Part shown: piece after piece, positions 32,253 to 41,910 of the stretch | Layout of the letters: each line of letters opens with the position of its first letter | Numbering within the stretch: the stretch's first letter is position 1 | NCBI GenBank assembly: GCA_045628945.1 | Contig: JAZQQG010000005.1 | Coordinates: 1-64,000 of the forward strand | DNA from: RGIG4034 sp045628945 | Lineage (GTDB): Bacteria; Bacillota; Clostridia; Lachnospirales; Lachnospiraceae | Reading direction: 5' to 3' | Length of the DNA: 64,000 nt | Notes under the pieces: model-generated | Told to the model about the DNA's origin: nothing | Database searches by the model: none | Seen by the model: only the letters and a program-made list of their open reading frames with translations | Position numbers and translations under genes: made by a program

Positions 32253-34367
32253 TCAAAATGTTACATTCCAATTATTTGCCGCAAGAACCCCACGCAATCG
32301 GGATTCCAAATCCACCAGATCGACCATCAGGCGCATATGGCGTTTCGACAGCACACCGGCTGCGTCTGCTTCCAGAGCGTCCTCCTGCACCTTGGCCTGC
32401 CCCAGGATTCCCATGGCTCCGATTCGGATAGCTGCATCCTGAAGTCCCTTCAGATAGATTGCATAGTCCTGCATCTTCCCATCGTGATAGCTTGTATCCA
32501 GCTCCTCCCGGATGGTATCGATTCCTTCCAGGAAATAGCCTACATTATCGATGACTCCGAGCATTCCGTTATCGGAATGTTTGAGTGCCTCTTCGATGTC
32601 CAGATACTGGGACAAGAGCTTTTCGCTGTTGTTCTCATGAATATTTACCAACGATGCATTTTCTTTTTTCTCATCCAAGGGGCGAATCAGCTCCCCGGGA
32701 AGGAAGCGAAGCAGCATTCTGCGAATCTCCCGCTCCTCTACCGGTTTTCCGATATAATCAGCGAAGCCGGCTTCTATCCAACGACTTCTGGCATTGGTTC
32801 TCTTGTCGGCCGTCAGCACGATAACCGGTGTATTCTCCGCAAGAATCTCCGAACGAATCTGGCGGAAGGTATCCATTCCGCTTAATCCCGGCATCATATG
32901 GTCCAAAAGAATCAGGTTATAGTAGGGTTTGCCGTTTTCTGACTGCGGATTGTCCTTACGTTCCCGCAGGATTTGCAGGCATTTCTCTCCGGAGAAAGCC
33001 AACTCCGTCTTCACATCGTATTGTTTCAATATCATATCCACTACGCGAAGATTCAGTTCATTGTCATCCACCAGAAGGATTCTGGCATCCGGTGCATGGA
33101 AGTTCATCTCATTGCCTACCGCAGCCAAGGCAGTCTCCTCCGGCAGTGCATCCGTAAGTGCCTGCGGCAACGCCACATAGAAAAGAGTACGGTAGCCGGC
33201 CTCACCCCGCTCGGCAATGGTTCCCTGCATTTTTTCAATAATACGTCTTGTCAGTTCCAGACTCACGGAACCGGACTGTTCCGCGTTTCGTTCTCCCTCG
33301 GTGAATCGCTTGGTCATGTTACGAATTCCGAATAACAAATCGATTCCGTCCTTGCCGGAAGTCCGGCAGTCGATGAACAGACCGATTCGTCCGTAGTCCA
33401 TCATACGCACCGCTTCCATCAGCAGATTCACAAGGACCTGGCGAACACGGCCACGGTCTCCGCAGACCACATCGGGAACCGTCTCACTGATGCTGACCTC
33501 GAATTCCAGACCTTTCTCATCTGCGATTGTTCGGATGTACTCCGAGCTTTCCCGAACCAATTCACTGAGGCGATACTTCTCCTTCTCCAATTGGAAGGAA
33601 TTGCTTCCAATCAGCGCCATATCCGTCACGTCATCGGCTACCGAAGCAAGCAACGCCGCCGAATTGCGAATGGTCGCGATGTATTCTTTTTTGTCCAGGT
33701 CTGCGCTGTGTTGCGCCAATTCGTTCACGCCGCAGATATTGCCAAGCGGAATCCGCATCTCCTGAGCGACCTCACCCAGAAATTGTGCATTCGTTGCAAC
33801 AAATTGCTGATTTTGCTTCACCGTCTCATTGTAGAAACGATACTGAAGACGAATGGCCTGTCCCACAATGAAGCCGACGCAAAGCACCGCAAACGCGATG
33901 TCAATAGATTGCTGCCAGGAATAGGGATTGTACCTCGTAACAAGGGCCGGAAAGAAGTATTCCACAACCAGGCATCCCCACATGGAGAGGGTGGCAACCA
34001 CCAGCATCGCAACTCTGCGAATTCCCGTCAACGTGATAAAGACCATAATATATTGCAGGGCAAACCAACAAGGCATCCCGGATAACATACCGCCGCTTTT
34101 CATATAAACAAGCGGAAGCATCACCGCAAAGATAATGGAGAACGAAATCGTTGCCCACAGCTCATAATTTCGGCACCGATTGGCCGGAATCAGGAAACCT
34201 CCATTCACGGAGGCCAGCACAAAAATAGCAACGCCTCCCCAATCTCCACCGCCGAGTGCGAAGGTCAAAACCCCCGCCAGCGCGGCGCCAATGGAAACAA
34301 GAAGCGTTGCCAGATTGTATATTTTTAATGCAATTGTCTTTTCTTCCGATAATAAGTAGTTCTTCAT
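32253..34367 (-). CDS. Degenerate hybrid histidine kinase with intact receiver
   Basis: 704 residues. About six membrane helices (to about 175), then a kinase-like core, a receiver domain and a C-terminal Hpt-like domain. The phospho-accepting site reads VAQEMRIPL instead of the usual MSHEIRTPL: histidine is replaced by glutamine near residue 202. The ATP-binding N box reads NLLMEAVRM and no DxGxG loop follows. The Hpt-like helix has YLKGLQDAA where histidine is expected. The receiver is complete (LLVDDNE, LLDHMMPG, VLTADK, GKPV). It probably cannot autophosphorylate and may act as a phosphate sink or sensor scaffold. Start at ATG 34367, 11 bases after GGAG; a TTG at 34376 is less likely. Confidence 0.85.
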   Translation of the reverse strand: MKNYLLSEEKTIALKIYNLATLLVSIGAALAGVLTFALGGGDWGGVAIFVLASVNGGFLIPANRCRNYELWATISFSIIFAVMLPLVYMKSGGMLSGMPCWFALQYIMVFITLTGIRRVAMLVVATLSMWGCLVVEYFFPALVTRYNPYSWQQSIDIAFAVLCVGFIVGQAIRLQYRFYNETVKQNQQFVATNAQFLGEVAQEMRIPLGNICGVNELAQHSADLDKKEYIATIRNSAALLASVADDVTDMALIGSNSFQLEKEKYRLSELVRESSEYIRTIADEKGLEFEVSISETVPDVVCGDRGRVRQVLVNLLMEAVRMMDYGRIGLFIDCRTSGKDGIDLLFGIRNMTKRFTEGERNAEQSGSVSLELTRRIIEKMQGTIAERGEAGYRTLFYVALPQALTDALPEETALAAVGNEMNFHAPDARILLVDDNELNLRVVDMILKQYDVKTELAFSGEKCLQILRERKDNPQSENGKPYYNLILLDHMMPGLSGMDTFRQIRSEILAENTPVIVLTADKRTNARSRWIEAGFADYIGKPVEEREIRRMLLRFLPGELIRPLDEKKENASLVNIHENNSEKLLSQYLDIEEALKHSDNGMLGVIDNVGYFLEGIDTIREELDTSYHDGKMQDYAIYLKGLQDAAIRIGAMGILGQAKVQEDALEADAAGVLSKRHMRLMVDLVDLESRLRGVLAANNWNVTF

Positions 34368-34372
34368 TTCGG

Positions 34373-34816
34373 TCAATTCTCCTGCAGCACTTCCTGCGCA
34401 AAGGCAGCCAATGCATTGTAATTCGCATCGTATCGGTAATGCTCCTTGCGATCCAGAACCTTCGCATAGGCCTCCTCGTAGAGTTCGCGAACCGATTCGT
34501 CACCGCTATCCAATACACGCTTATAAGCGATACAGTCTGAATAGTCCTGATAGCCTTCCATAATCTCCCAGAAAAGACCATAGGTCTTGCGGGAGAGATT
34601 GAGCGTCGTCAGAGACTCATACAGTGCGCCGAAATTTCGGGATTCGTACTGGTTCATGCACATATCATAGAATTCATCCGACTCACTGAGGGGAGTTTTA
34701 TCCGTGGATTCCTGAAGAGTAAAGGTAACAAACGGTATCGTGAGAAGCAACACCAGTACCATTACAATCAAGCGAAAAACAGCTCGAACCGTTAAGGATT
34801 GGATTGTTTTTTTCAT
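34373..34816 (-). CDS. Membrane-anchored helical protein
   Basis: 147 residues. One N-terminal membrane helix (LIVMVLVLLLTIPFVTFTL) and an outer helical domain. The motif YESRNFGALYESL aligns with YEEGDYGRLYEYM of the preceding gene, so the two outer domains look paralogous. The second ATG (34816) is preferred: GGAGG is eight bases upstream and it overlaps the previous stop as ATGA. Function unknown; coupled to the degenerate kinase and presumably part of its signalling complex. Confidence 0.7.
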   Translation of the reverse strand: MKKTIQSLTVRAVFRLIVMVLVLLLTIPFVTFTLQESTDKTPLSESDEFYDMCMNQYESRNFGALYESLTTLNLSRKTYGLFWEIMEGYQDYSDCIAYKRVLDSGDESVRELYEEAYAKVLDRKEHYRYDANYNALAAFAQEVLQEN

Positions 34817-35547
34817 CGCCATACCCTCCTTGCAAAGATTCGATTGCGATAATCCGCACTCATCTCCAGATCAAAGGGTCCGGGGTTCTCCAATACGGCA
34901 ATCTCCTCCTCGGTCAGACCGAGTCCGCCCATCAGATACCCCTTGACACTTCCGCAATAATAATCGTAGAGTGCCTGATTCTCCTCGCATACCTCCGAAT
35001 AATCTCCACAGAAATTGCGGAATACATACATGGCGTAATCCAGCATGGAGATGACGGTATATTCATCCTCCAGTTTCTCTTCGTCATTATAGTATTCAAA
35101 GGCGAAACGTCTCTTCTCAAAGCCCCGGTAGTTCTGGTACATAAATGCCGCCTGCGCATAGACATAGTTCTCCTTTGAGACAAGCTTATGCTCGCGCATG
35201 TACTCGTAGAGGCGGCCATAGTCCCCCTCCTCGTAGTACTTCACCATGCGATTCTCCTGCGTGGTCGGCCCGTCTTCCGAAGAGAACATGGAGCCCTTCG
35301 TAAGAATCGTAGTCACCACGAAAAAGAGTACCCAGATGCCCAACACCGCTAACGTAATCGTTCCGAACAGTCGTCCGAGGACATAGGAAAGCGTGTATCG
35401 ATGCGGTTGCTCCGATACATCCTCATATTTACGAGCATTGCGTTCACGGTCATCCTTCCAGGCACGACCGATCCAGTTCTCCGTTCCGCAATAAGGACAC
35501 TGTGTCTCTCGCATCCGATATTCCGATTCGCAAGATCTGCACTTCAT
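34813..35547 (-). CDS. Zinc-ribbon membrane protein
   Basis: 244 residues. The N-terminus carries a zinc ribbon (MKCRSC...CPYC), followed by a charged linker, one membrane helix (LFGTITLAVLGIWVLFFVVTTIL) and an outer helical domain of about 150 residues with YYEEGDYGRLYEYM. The architecture, cytoplasmic zinc ribbon to membrane to helical sensor-like domain, recurs in uncharacterised Clostridial proteins. It starts three bases after the preceding stop and overlaps the next gene by four. Confidence 0.75.
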   Translation of the reverse strand: MKCRSCESEYRMRETQCPYCGTENWIGRAWKDDRERNARKYEDVSEQPHRYTLSYVLGRLFGTITLAVLGIWVLFFVVTTILTKGSMFSSEDGPTTQENRMVKYYEEGDYGRLYEYMREHKLVSKENYVYAQAAFMYQNYRGFEKRRFAFEYYNDEEKLEDEYTVISMLDYAMYVFRNFCGDYSEVCEENQALYDYYCGSVKGYLMGGLGLTEEEIAVLENPGPFDLEMSADYRNRIFARRVWR

Positions 35548-35550
35548 TCC

Positions 35551-35778
35551 TTACGCTTCCTCCGCCGCTTTCTTCTTCGGAACGATTCGAATTCCCCAAC
35601 CGATTACGGCAAAAAGTGCACCGGTAAGGGCAATTCCAATCCAGATATTATTAAAGAACGGCTCCCCGTCTACGATTCCCAACAGAACGCCAACAATTAA
35701 GCCTGCCCACCAAAGGGTAAAGCCTTCCTTGGTCTTCGTATTCTTTTCCGCCTGATTTACATTCGTTGCTTCGCTCAT
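35551..35778 (-). CDS. Small membrane protein, 75 residues
   Basis: Two hydrophobic segments (TLWWAGLIVGVLLGIV and WIGIALTGALFAVIGWGIRIV) joined by a short polar loop, with a polar N-terminal tail and a basic/acidic C-terminal end. No family recognised. First gene of the four-gene operon that ends with the degenerate kinase. The ribosome binding site is weak (GGATGG). Confidence 0.65.
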   Translation of the reverse strand: MSEATNVNQAEKNTKTKEGFTLWWAGLIVGVLLGIVDGEPFFNNIWIGIALTGALFAVIGWGIRIVPKKKAAEEA

Positions 35779-35795
35779 CTAACCATCCCACCCGG

Positions 35796-35840
35796 GAATA
35801 AAAATGCGGGACCTCACATTGATAAGGTTCCGCATTTCCA
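35796..35840 (-). terminator. Terminator of ilvE
   Basis: Minus strand AAATGCGG, a mismatch, ACCT, loop, AGGT, a mismatch, CCGCATTT followed by TTATT. Twelve pairs in two blocks, 20 bases after the ilvE stop. Confidence 0.8.
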
Positions 35841-35858
35841 TCACCTTGTAATTCTCAA

Positions 35859-36884
35859 TTATTCAATGACCTTAATCCAGCCCTTAGGAGCCTCAATACG
35901 GCCCATCTGGATACCGGTAAGGGTATCGTATAACTTCTTGGTAATCGGTCCCATCTCGGTCATACCGCTGGGCAGACAGATTTCTCTGCCATGATCCACA
36001 ATCTTACCTACCGGAGAGATTACTGCTGCGGTACCGCATAATCCGGCCTCAGCCATGTCGTCTAACTCATCCAGGTAGATTTCTCTCTCTTCTGCCTCAA
36101 GACCTAAGTACTCCTTGGCAACATATACCAGGGAACGTCTGGTAATCGAAGGAAGAATACTGTCGGACTTCGGGGTAACCACCTTGCCGTCCTTGGTTAC
36201 GAACAGGAAGTTCGCACCACCGGTCTCTTCCACCTTCTTACGGGTCTTGGGATCCAGATACATATTCTCATCATAACCTTCCGCATGTGCGGTTACGATA
36301 GCATGTAAGCTCATTGCATAGTTCAGTCCGGCCTTGATATTACCGGTTCCACACGGTGCCGCACGGTCAAAATCACTTACCTTAATGGTAAGGGGCTTCG
36401 CACCGCCCTTGAAATAAGGACCTACCGGAGTGGTCAGAATACGGAACTGATACTCCGATGCGGGCTTAACACCGATAACCGGGTTAATACCGAACTCGTA
36501 AGGGCGAATATATAGAGTAGCTCCGGAACCAAACGGGGGCACATATGCCTCGTTCGCCTTAACCGTCTCAACCACTGCATCAATGAATCTGTCCTCCGGG
36601 AATACCGGCATTTCAAGACGTCTTGCAGACTGTGCAATACGCTCAGCATTCAGATCAGGGCGGAAACATACGATTTTACCGTCTTCCGTCGTGTATGCCT
36701 TCAGACCCTCGAATACGGTCTGTGCATACTGAAGAACGCAGGCACACTCATTCATAACGATGTTGGGGTCATCCACTAATGCACCCTCATCCCATGCGCC
36801 GTCTTTGAAATTGGCTACATATCTCTTGTCGGTTACCATATAACCGAAACCAAGATTGGCCCAATCGATGTTCTTCTTTTCCAT
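35859..36884 (-). CDS. ilvE: Branched-chain amino acid aminotransferase
   Basis: 341 residues. PLP enzyme of fold type IV, transferring amino groups between glutamate and branched-chain 2-oxo acids. The Schiff-base lysine lies in GTGNIKAGLNYA, with EETGGANFLFV and the C-terminal SGMTEMGPIT segment typical of the BCAT II group. Start taken as ATG 36884 (MEKKNIDWANLG), nine bases after GGA; a GTG two codons upstream is possible. Monocistronic, with promoter and terminator. Confidence 0.95.
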   Translation of the reverse strand: MEKKNIDWANLGFGYMVTDKRYVANFKDGAWDEGALVDDPNIVMNECACVLQYAQTVFEGLKAYTTEDGKIVCFRPDLNAERIAQSARRLEMPVFPEDRFIDAVVETVKANEAYVPPFGSGATLYIRPYEFGINPVIGVKPASEYQFRILTTPVGPYFKGGAKPLTIKVSDFDRAAPCGTGNIKAGLNYAMSLHAIVTAHAEGYDENMYLDPKTRKKVEETGGANFLFVTKDGKVVTPKSDSILPSITRRSLVYVAKEYLGLEAEEREIYLDELDDMAEAGLCGTAAVISPVGKIVDHGREICLPSGMTEMGPITKKLYDTLTGIQMGRIEAPKGWIKVIE

Positions 36885-36938
36885 CTTCACTACTTCCTTT
36901 CAAATTATCGTTTCGATATCCGAAAATATCTTCTGTTA

Positions 36939-36968
36939 AGTATAGCACAACCCCCAAAAAAGTATCAA
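36939..36968 (-). promoter_or_regulatory. Promoter of ilvE
   Basis: Minus strand: TTGATA (36968-36963), 18-base spacer ending in TGC (extended -10), TATACT (36944-36939). Leader about 48 bases; no T-box seen. Confidence 0.78.
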
Positions 36969-36986
36969 GTTTTTTTATTCTTATTG

Positions 36987-37024
36987 TAAAAAAGAAAACC
37001 TCCTCTCGCACGCGAAAGAAGGCT
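36987..37024 (-). terminator. Terminator of the secreted anchored protein gene
   Basis: Minus strand CCTTCTTTCGC, two-base loop, GCGAGAGGAGG (eleven pairs including G-U), followed by TTTTCTTTTTT. Confidence 0.78.
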
Positions 37025-37067
37025 TTCTTACATCACAGGATATCGTATGACAGTTTTTGTGATACGA

Positions 37068-37772
37068 TTATTTCTTTTTTCTCTTGGAAAGAGCAAGAAC
37101 TACGGCAGCACAAGCGATTACAACCGCAACGATTACAATCACAATCACTACGGTATTATCCTTCTTGTCCTTCTTCTCCTTCTTGTTCTCAGCCGGTGCG
37201 GGAGCCGGAGCGATATCCGCTTCCTCTGCGGGAGCAGCCTCAACGGCCTCCGTCTGCTCAGGTTCCACTACGATGGGATCTAAGCTGGTGTTAAACTTAA
37301 TGGAATCCAACTCAATGTGTGCACTGATTCCGGACTCGGTCAGGCCTTCGCCCTCTGCATCCTCATCCGCGGTACAGCAACGAACATCCTTCAGATAGAT
37401 GGTGCACAGGTTCTCTGCAGGATAAGCCTCTCCACCCAGTGCTACGATATCGATGTCGAAGTAGTAGGTTCCGTCCTTGTCAATGGTCTGAGGTTCCGAT
37501 ACCCAGTATCCCCAGGTAACCGACTCACGGTTGTAAAGTTTCACGGTAACAGGATCTCCGGAGAAATCCGATACCTTAACAATCATTCTCATGTTCTCAA
37601 TGGTCGCCTTGTTCACATCGATGGACTTGGTTCCCCAGGTGTTGTATACGCAGAAATCAATCGCCTCGGTAGGCTCGTATACATGGTCATCGGTGTCCAA
37701 TGCAAGACATGTGGTTCCGAAAGTCAGTACTGCAATCAGCACGGCAATCAGACTTGCAAATCTCTTCTTCAT
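37068..37772 (-). CDS. Secreted protein with C-terminal membrane anchor
   Basis: About 234 residues. Signal peptide (MKKRFASLIAVLIAVLTFGTTCLA), an outer beta-rich domain of about 130 residues rich in aromatic and acidic residues, an alanine/proline/glutamate stalk (PAEEADIAPAPAPAE), a lysine run and a C-terminal membrane helix (VVIVIVIVAVVIACAAVVLAL) ending in KRKKK. No LPxTG. The second ATG (37772) is preferred because the GGGAGGGG site is too close to the first. Family not recognised; domain resembles carbohydrate-binding beta-sandwiches only in general character. Confidence 0.75.
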   Translation of the reverse strand: MKKRFASLIAVLIAVLTFGTTCLALDTDDHVYEPTEAIDFCVYNTWGTKSIDVNKATIENMRMIVKVSDFSGDPVTVKLYNRESVTWGYWVSEPQTIDKDGTYYFDIDIVALGGEAYPAENLCTIYLKDVRCCTADEDAEGEGLTESGISAHIELDSIKFNTSLDPIVVEPEQTEAVEAAPAEEADIAPAPAPAENKKEKKDKKDNTVVIVIVIVAVVIACAAVVLALSKRKKK

Positions 37773-37948
37773 AAACATTCCCCTCCCTATGGGTTTTTTC
37801 TTGATATTTTTATTATAAATTGCCGCGAAAAGTCAGGCTACCGTACGCTTTAGTGATAGAATACCGTCAAAAAATGTGATATGATAAATCCATAGGAAAC
37901 GGGCCCAAAACCATTCGGTAAAAACGGGTCTGCAAGGGGAGGTTCACT

Positions 37949-40372
37949 ATGAGTGTTTCACTAACGATTGAGGAGCGAATTCGCTTGCTCACGGGTGTCG
38001 GTTTCTGGCGTACCCATGAGGCAGGCGGCAAGCTTCCCGGTATTTTTATGAGCGACGGCCCTCACGGTCTTCGCAAGGCGGAAGGGGATATCGTCGGCGG
38101 TTCGAATCCGGCCACCTGTTTTCCGTCCGCATCGGCAATCTGCGCCGGTTGGGACCGTAGCGCCATTGCCAAAATGGCGGAAGCAATGGCTGACGAAGCC
38201 ATCCGCGATGACATCAACATCATTCTCGGCCCCGGCGTCAACATGAAGCGTTCGCCCTTATGCGGTCGTAACTTTGAATATTTCTCGGAAGACCCGTATC
38301 TTGCCGGTTCCATGGCGTCCACCTATATCAATGCCATGCAGAACAAAGGCATCGGTGCCTGCGTCAAGCATTATGCCTGCAACTCTCAGGAGACTCGCCG
38401 TCACACCTCCAACTCTGCAGTGGATGAGCGTGCTCTTCGCGAAATCTATCTCAAAGCCTTCGAGCTGGTGGTGAAAAATTCTCACCCCGTCTCCATTATG
38501 CCCTCCTATAATTTAATCAACGGACATCACGGCACCGAAAGTCACAAGCTCCTGACCGAGATTCTTCGTGACGAATGGGGCTTTGACGGGATCGCAATCT
38601 CCGACTGGGGCGCTGTTGTGGACTTCGCAGACTGCGTGAAGGCCGGAATGGATCTGGAGATGCCCGATTCCCATGGCATCCACACCGCCATGTTGCGCAA
38701 GGCACTCGCAGACGGACGCATTTCCGAGGAGGACATCGTCCGGGCTTCCGATCGCATTATCTCCGTTGTAACCCGTCTTTCCAAGTCCTTAGCGGATGCC
38801 AAAGCCAAGCAAGGAGACGTCTCTCTGGATACTCTTTTAAAAGAGCATGAGGAGCTGGCACTCGAGCTTGCCTGCGGTTCTGCGGTTCTTTTGGAGAACG
38901 ACGGCATTCTTCCCCTCTCCCTTCAGAAGACTCCGCGCCTTCTGTGCATCGGCGAATTAGCTTCCAAGACCCGCATTCAGGGTGGCGGAAGTTCCCATAT
39001 CAACAATCCGACCTGTCCCAATTCCGTGGAGGCTCTCAAGGCTCTGGGGTATGACATTACCTATGTTCCCGGCTATTCGACCGGTTCCACCGCACCGGAC
39101 GCCGCCCTGGAAGCCGAGGCACTTGCTGCCCTGGATCAGGCGGTAAAAGAGGAAATTCCCGTACTCTTCTACTGCGGTCTTACCGACCTGTGCGAGAGCG
39201 AAGGCTACGATCGTATCACCTTATCCCTTCCCGAGAACCAACTGCATCTCTACGAGCAAATGGCGGGACGATCTTCGAAACTGATTGCGGTTACCTATGG
39301 CGGATCCCCCATGGACCTTGCCTTCTTAATGGATGCCCGCGCCAACCTGTTAATGTACTTATGCGGGGAAAGCTCCGGACGCGCTTCGGCCTTACTGCTT
39401 ACCGGTGCCAAGAACCCCTCCGGCAAGCTGGCCGAGACCTTCCCGCTTCGCATCGAAGATACCCCCTGCTACGGCAATTTCGGCAAGGAATCCGACAATG
39501 TTCCTTATGAGGAAAGCATTTTTATCGGTTATCGCTACTACGATACCTTTGACAAGCCCGTTCTCTATCCCTTCGGTTACGGCTTAAGCTACACAACCTT
39601 CGATTATTCCGAATTAAGTGTCACGCCGTTAATGCGTCCCGAGGATCCGTACGCGTATCGCGTCAGTCTGCGCATCCAGAACACCGGCAAGGTGGCCGGT
39701 GCCGAGGTCGTAGAACTTTATGTCAAGAATCCGACGGGAGATCTGCTTCGTGAAAAGCGCAAGCTTGCCGCCTTCGACAAAGTCTACTTAGAGCCCGGTG
39801 AGACCAAAGAGGTCAACCTTACGGTCAACAAGGACTCCTTTGCCCTCTACAATGTGAACACCGCAAGCTTTGAGGTTCCCGCCGGAACCTACACCTTAGA
39901 GGTGGGTGCCGGACTTACGGACATTCGCTCGACCGCACAGCTTTCGATCGACTCCAGTGTCGCAAAATCCTCTTTTGACCTTCCCGTTAAAATGAGTGAA
40001 TTCCGTATTGATTCCGAGACCTTCCGCAAGATCTATAACGAAGAACTTCCCGACCTCGACCATCCGAAAAAAGGAAGTTTCACCGTATACCATTCCCTCG
40101 GTATGCTGTCCAGATACTCTCTTCTTGCCAAGATTGTATTACATGTCGCACGCCGTAAGATGCAAAAAGAGAATAAGGATCGCCCGAAGGATGATCCTTT
40201 TGTCGGGATGATGATGCACAGCATCAAGGAATTCACCCTCGACGGCATTGTAATCCAAAGCGGCGGTGCCCTGGATTACAAGGTAGCAAATGCCATCGTA
40301 CTCGATGCCAACGGACACTTCTTCAAGGCAATGAAGTGCCTGATGGGCAAGAATCTCTTTACCAAAGAATAA
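37949..40372 (+). CDS. Glycoside hydrolase family 3 (beta-glucosidase type)
   Basis: 807 residues, no signal peptide, so cytoplasmic. N-terminal GH3 barrel with GPGVNMKRSPLCGRNFEYFSE and KHYACNSQE; the nucleophile is the aspartate of AISDWGA (residue 219). The middle alpha/beta domain and the C-terminal fibronectin-III-like domain (GAEVVELYVKNPTG) follow. About 100 extra residues at the C-terminus (after RIDSETFRKIY) are less typical. GGGGAGG precedes the ATG. Followed 13 bases later by a sugar symporter, so imported oligosaccharides are probably hydrolysed inside the cell. Confidence 0.93.
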   Translation: MSVSLTIEERIRLLTGVGFWRTHEAGGKLPGIFMSDGPHGLRKAEGDIVGGSNPATCFPSASAICAGWDRSAIAKMAEAMADEAIRDDINIILGPGVNMKRSPLCGRNFEYFSEDPYLAGSMASTYINAMQNKGIGACVKHYACNSQETRRHTSNSAVDERALREIYLKAFELVVKNSHPVSIMPSYNLINGHHGTESHKLLTEILRDEWGFDGIAISDWGAVVDFADCVKAGMDLEMPDSHGIHTAMLRKALADGRISEEDIVRASDRIISVVTRLSKSLADAKAKQGDVSLDTLLKEHEELALELACGSAVLLENDGILPLSLQKTPRLLCIGELASKTRIQGGGSSHINNPTCPNSVEALKALGYDITYVPGYSTGSTAPDAALEAEALAALDQAVKEEIPVLFYCGLTDLCESEGYDRITLSLPENQLHLYEQMAGRSSKLIAVTYGGSPMDLAFLMDARANLLMYLCGESSGRASALLLTGAKNPSGKLAETFPLRIEDTPCYGNFGKESDNVPYEESIFIGYRYYDTFDKPVLYPFGYGLSYTTFDYSELSVTPLMRPEDPYAYRVSLRIQNTGKVAGAEVVELYVKNPTGDLLREKRKLAAFDKVYLEPGETKEVNLTVNKDSFALYNVNTASFEVPAGTYTLEVGAGLTDIRSTAQLSIDSSVAKSSFDLPVKMSEFRIDSETFRKIYNEELPDLDHPKKGSFTVYHSLGMLSRYSLLAKIVLHVARRKMQKENKDRPKDDPFVGMMMHSIKEFTLDGIVIQSGGALDYKVANAIVLDANGHFFKAMKCLMGKNLFTKE

Positions 40373-40385
40373 GGGGGATACTCAC

Positions 40386-41861
40386 ATGAGTCAGGAAAAG
40401 AAAATCTACAAAAGCACCGACCCGATCGACAAGCGCACCAAATGGACCTACAGCATCGGTGCAACGGGCCGCGACATGGCTTACGCACTCGTAAGCCTCT
40501 ATCTGTTAACCTACATTCAGTACACCATGATTCTTACCACCGCACAGTACGCGGTCATCTCGGGATGTATGGTGGTTTGCCTCTTCTGGGATGCTTTCAA
40601 CGATCCCATGATGGGTCTGATTATCGAGAATGCTCATTTTAAATCCGGCAAATATCGTCCGTGGATTCTCGCCGGCATGCTGGCCAATGTAGCGGTCATC
40701 CTATGCTTATTTACCCTGCGTCCCACCGGCTGGTCCTTCGTCATTTTCTTCTGCATTTTCTACTGCTTATGGGGAATGACCTTCACCATGAACGACATTT
40801 CCTATTGGGGAATGCTGCCGTCCTTAACCAGCAACACCGGAGAGCGGAATTCCCTGACCTCCATTATGAGCATTTTCTGCTCCATCGGTCAGTTCCTGGT
40901 AGCAGGTCTGGTACCTTCCTTCGTTGTGGGAAGTGCGGTAAACAATTACCGAATCTGCGCTTTTGTCATCTGCTTATGCTTTATGGGCTGCCAGTTTTTG
41001 ACCTTCTTCGGCGTTCGTGAGCGCGAGCGCGACGACAGTGCCGAGAAGGTAACGCTTAAGAAAATGTTCCAAATCATCTTGCGAAACGATCAGTTGACGG
41101 TCATCGGTCTTTCCTGCCTGTTTTTCAACATCTGCAACGGTCTGTTAATCATCTTCGGCACGAACTTCTTCTATTTTGAATTCGGCTACAAGAGCGGCGC
41201 AAACCTCATTTTCCTGTTTACCGTAATGTACGGTCTCGGAACGTTGCTCTCGCAGGCCCTGTATGCGGTTCTTGCCAAAAAAATATCCCGCAAGACCATT
41301 ATTGCCGTTATGACAATCTGTATCATTGCGGGATATATCCTGTTCTTTGGAGTCGGTTACGTTCCCTTCCTTCCGAAGAATGAGATTCTGCTCATGGCAA
41401 TCGGTTTCCTCATTTTCTTCTGTCAGGGACTCTACAATGTCAATGTGGTTGTCATGTTAAACAACACCATCGAATACGACGAATACAAGCACCACGAGCG
41501 TCACGACAGCGTGGTGGCCGCCGTGCGTTCCTTCTGTGTAAAGCTTTCCAGTGCCATTAACCAGGGAGCCAATGCGCTGGTACTGATTATCTCCGGTATC
41601 TACGCGGCAAGCCAAAGCATTGCTGCTCTCGAGGTCGATGCAGGTGCCGGCAAAATCACTTCCGACCAGGTGTTAACCGGAGCCGACCAATTTATCAATC
41701 AGGTGGGAAGCGCCCAGCTCTTCGCCCTGCGTGTCGGCATCGTATCCATTCCGATTCTTACCATTATTATCAGTTCCGTCCTCATTGCACGGAAGTACAA
41801 GATCGACGAAAAAATGTACAACGAGATGGTTGCAGAGCTTGCCAAGCGAAACGCCGAGTAA
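40386..41861 (+). CDS. GPH-family sugar:cation symporter
   Basis: 491 residues with about twelve membrane segments. Glycoside-pentoside-hexuronide transporter: WDAFNDPMMG with the conserved aspartates of helix II, KSGKYRPWIL in the following loop, and NTIEYDEYKHHERHDS near the middle of the second half. It imports sugars or glycosides with Na+ or H+. Operon partner of the GH3 enzyme, with GGGGGA ahead of its ATG. The substrate is presumably a beta-linked glycoside. Confidence 0.9.
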   Translation: MSQEKKIYKSTDPIDKRTKWTYSIGATGRDMAYALVSLYLLTYIQYTMILTTAQYAVISGCMVVCLFWDAFNDPMMGLIIENAHFKSGKYRPWILAGMLANVAVILCLFTLRPTGWSFVIFFCIFYCLWGMTFTMNDISYWGMLPSLTSNTGERNSLTSIMSIFCSIGQFLVAGLVPSFVVGSAVNNYRICAFVICLCFMGCQFLTFFGVRERERDDSAEKVTLKKMFQIILRNDQLTVIGLSCLFFNICNGLLIIFGTNFFYFEFGYKSGANLIFLFTVMYGLGTLLSQALYAVLAKKISRKTIIAVMTICIIAGYILFFGVGYVPFLPKNEILLMAIGFLIFFCQGLYNVNVVVMLNNTIEYDEYKHHERHDSVVAAVRSFCVKLSSAINQGANALVLIISGIYAASQSIAALEVDAGAGKITSDQVLTGADQFINQVGSAQLFALRVGIVSIPILTIIISSVLIARKYKIDEKMYNEMVAELAKRNAE

Positions 41862-41910
41862 AGCGTCAGTCGCAACGCAAAACCACTGCGCACCCCCGAA
41901 TCGGTTATGA

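Noticed and set aside
36891..36938. T-box leader for ilvE
   Set aside because: The leader is under 50 bases and lacks the T-box sequence.
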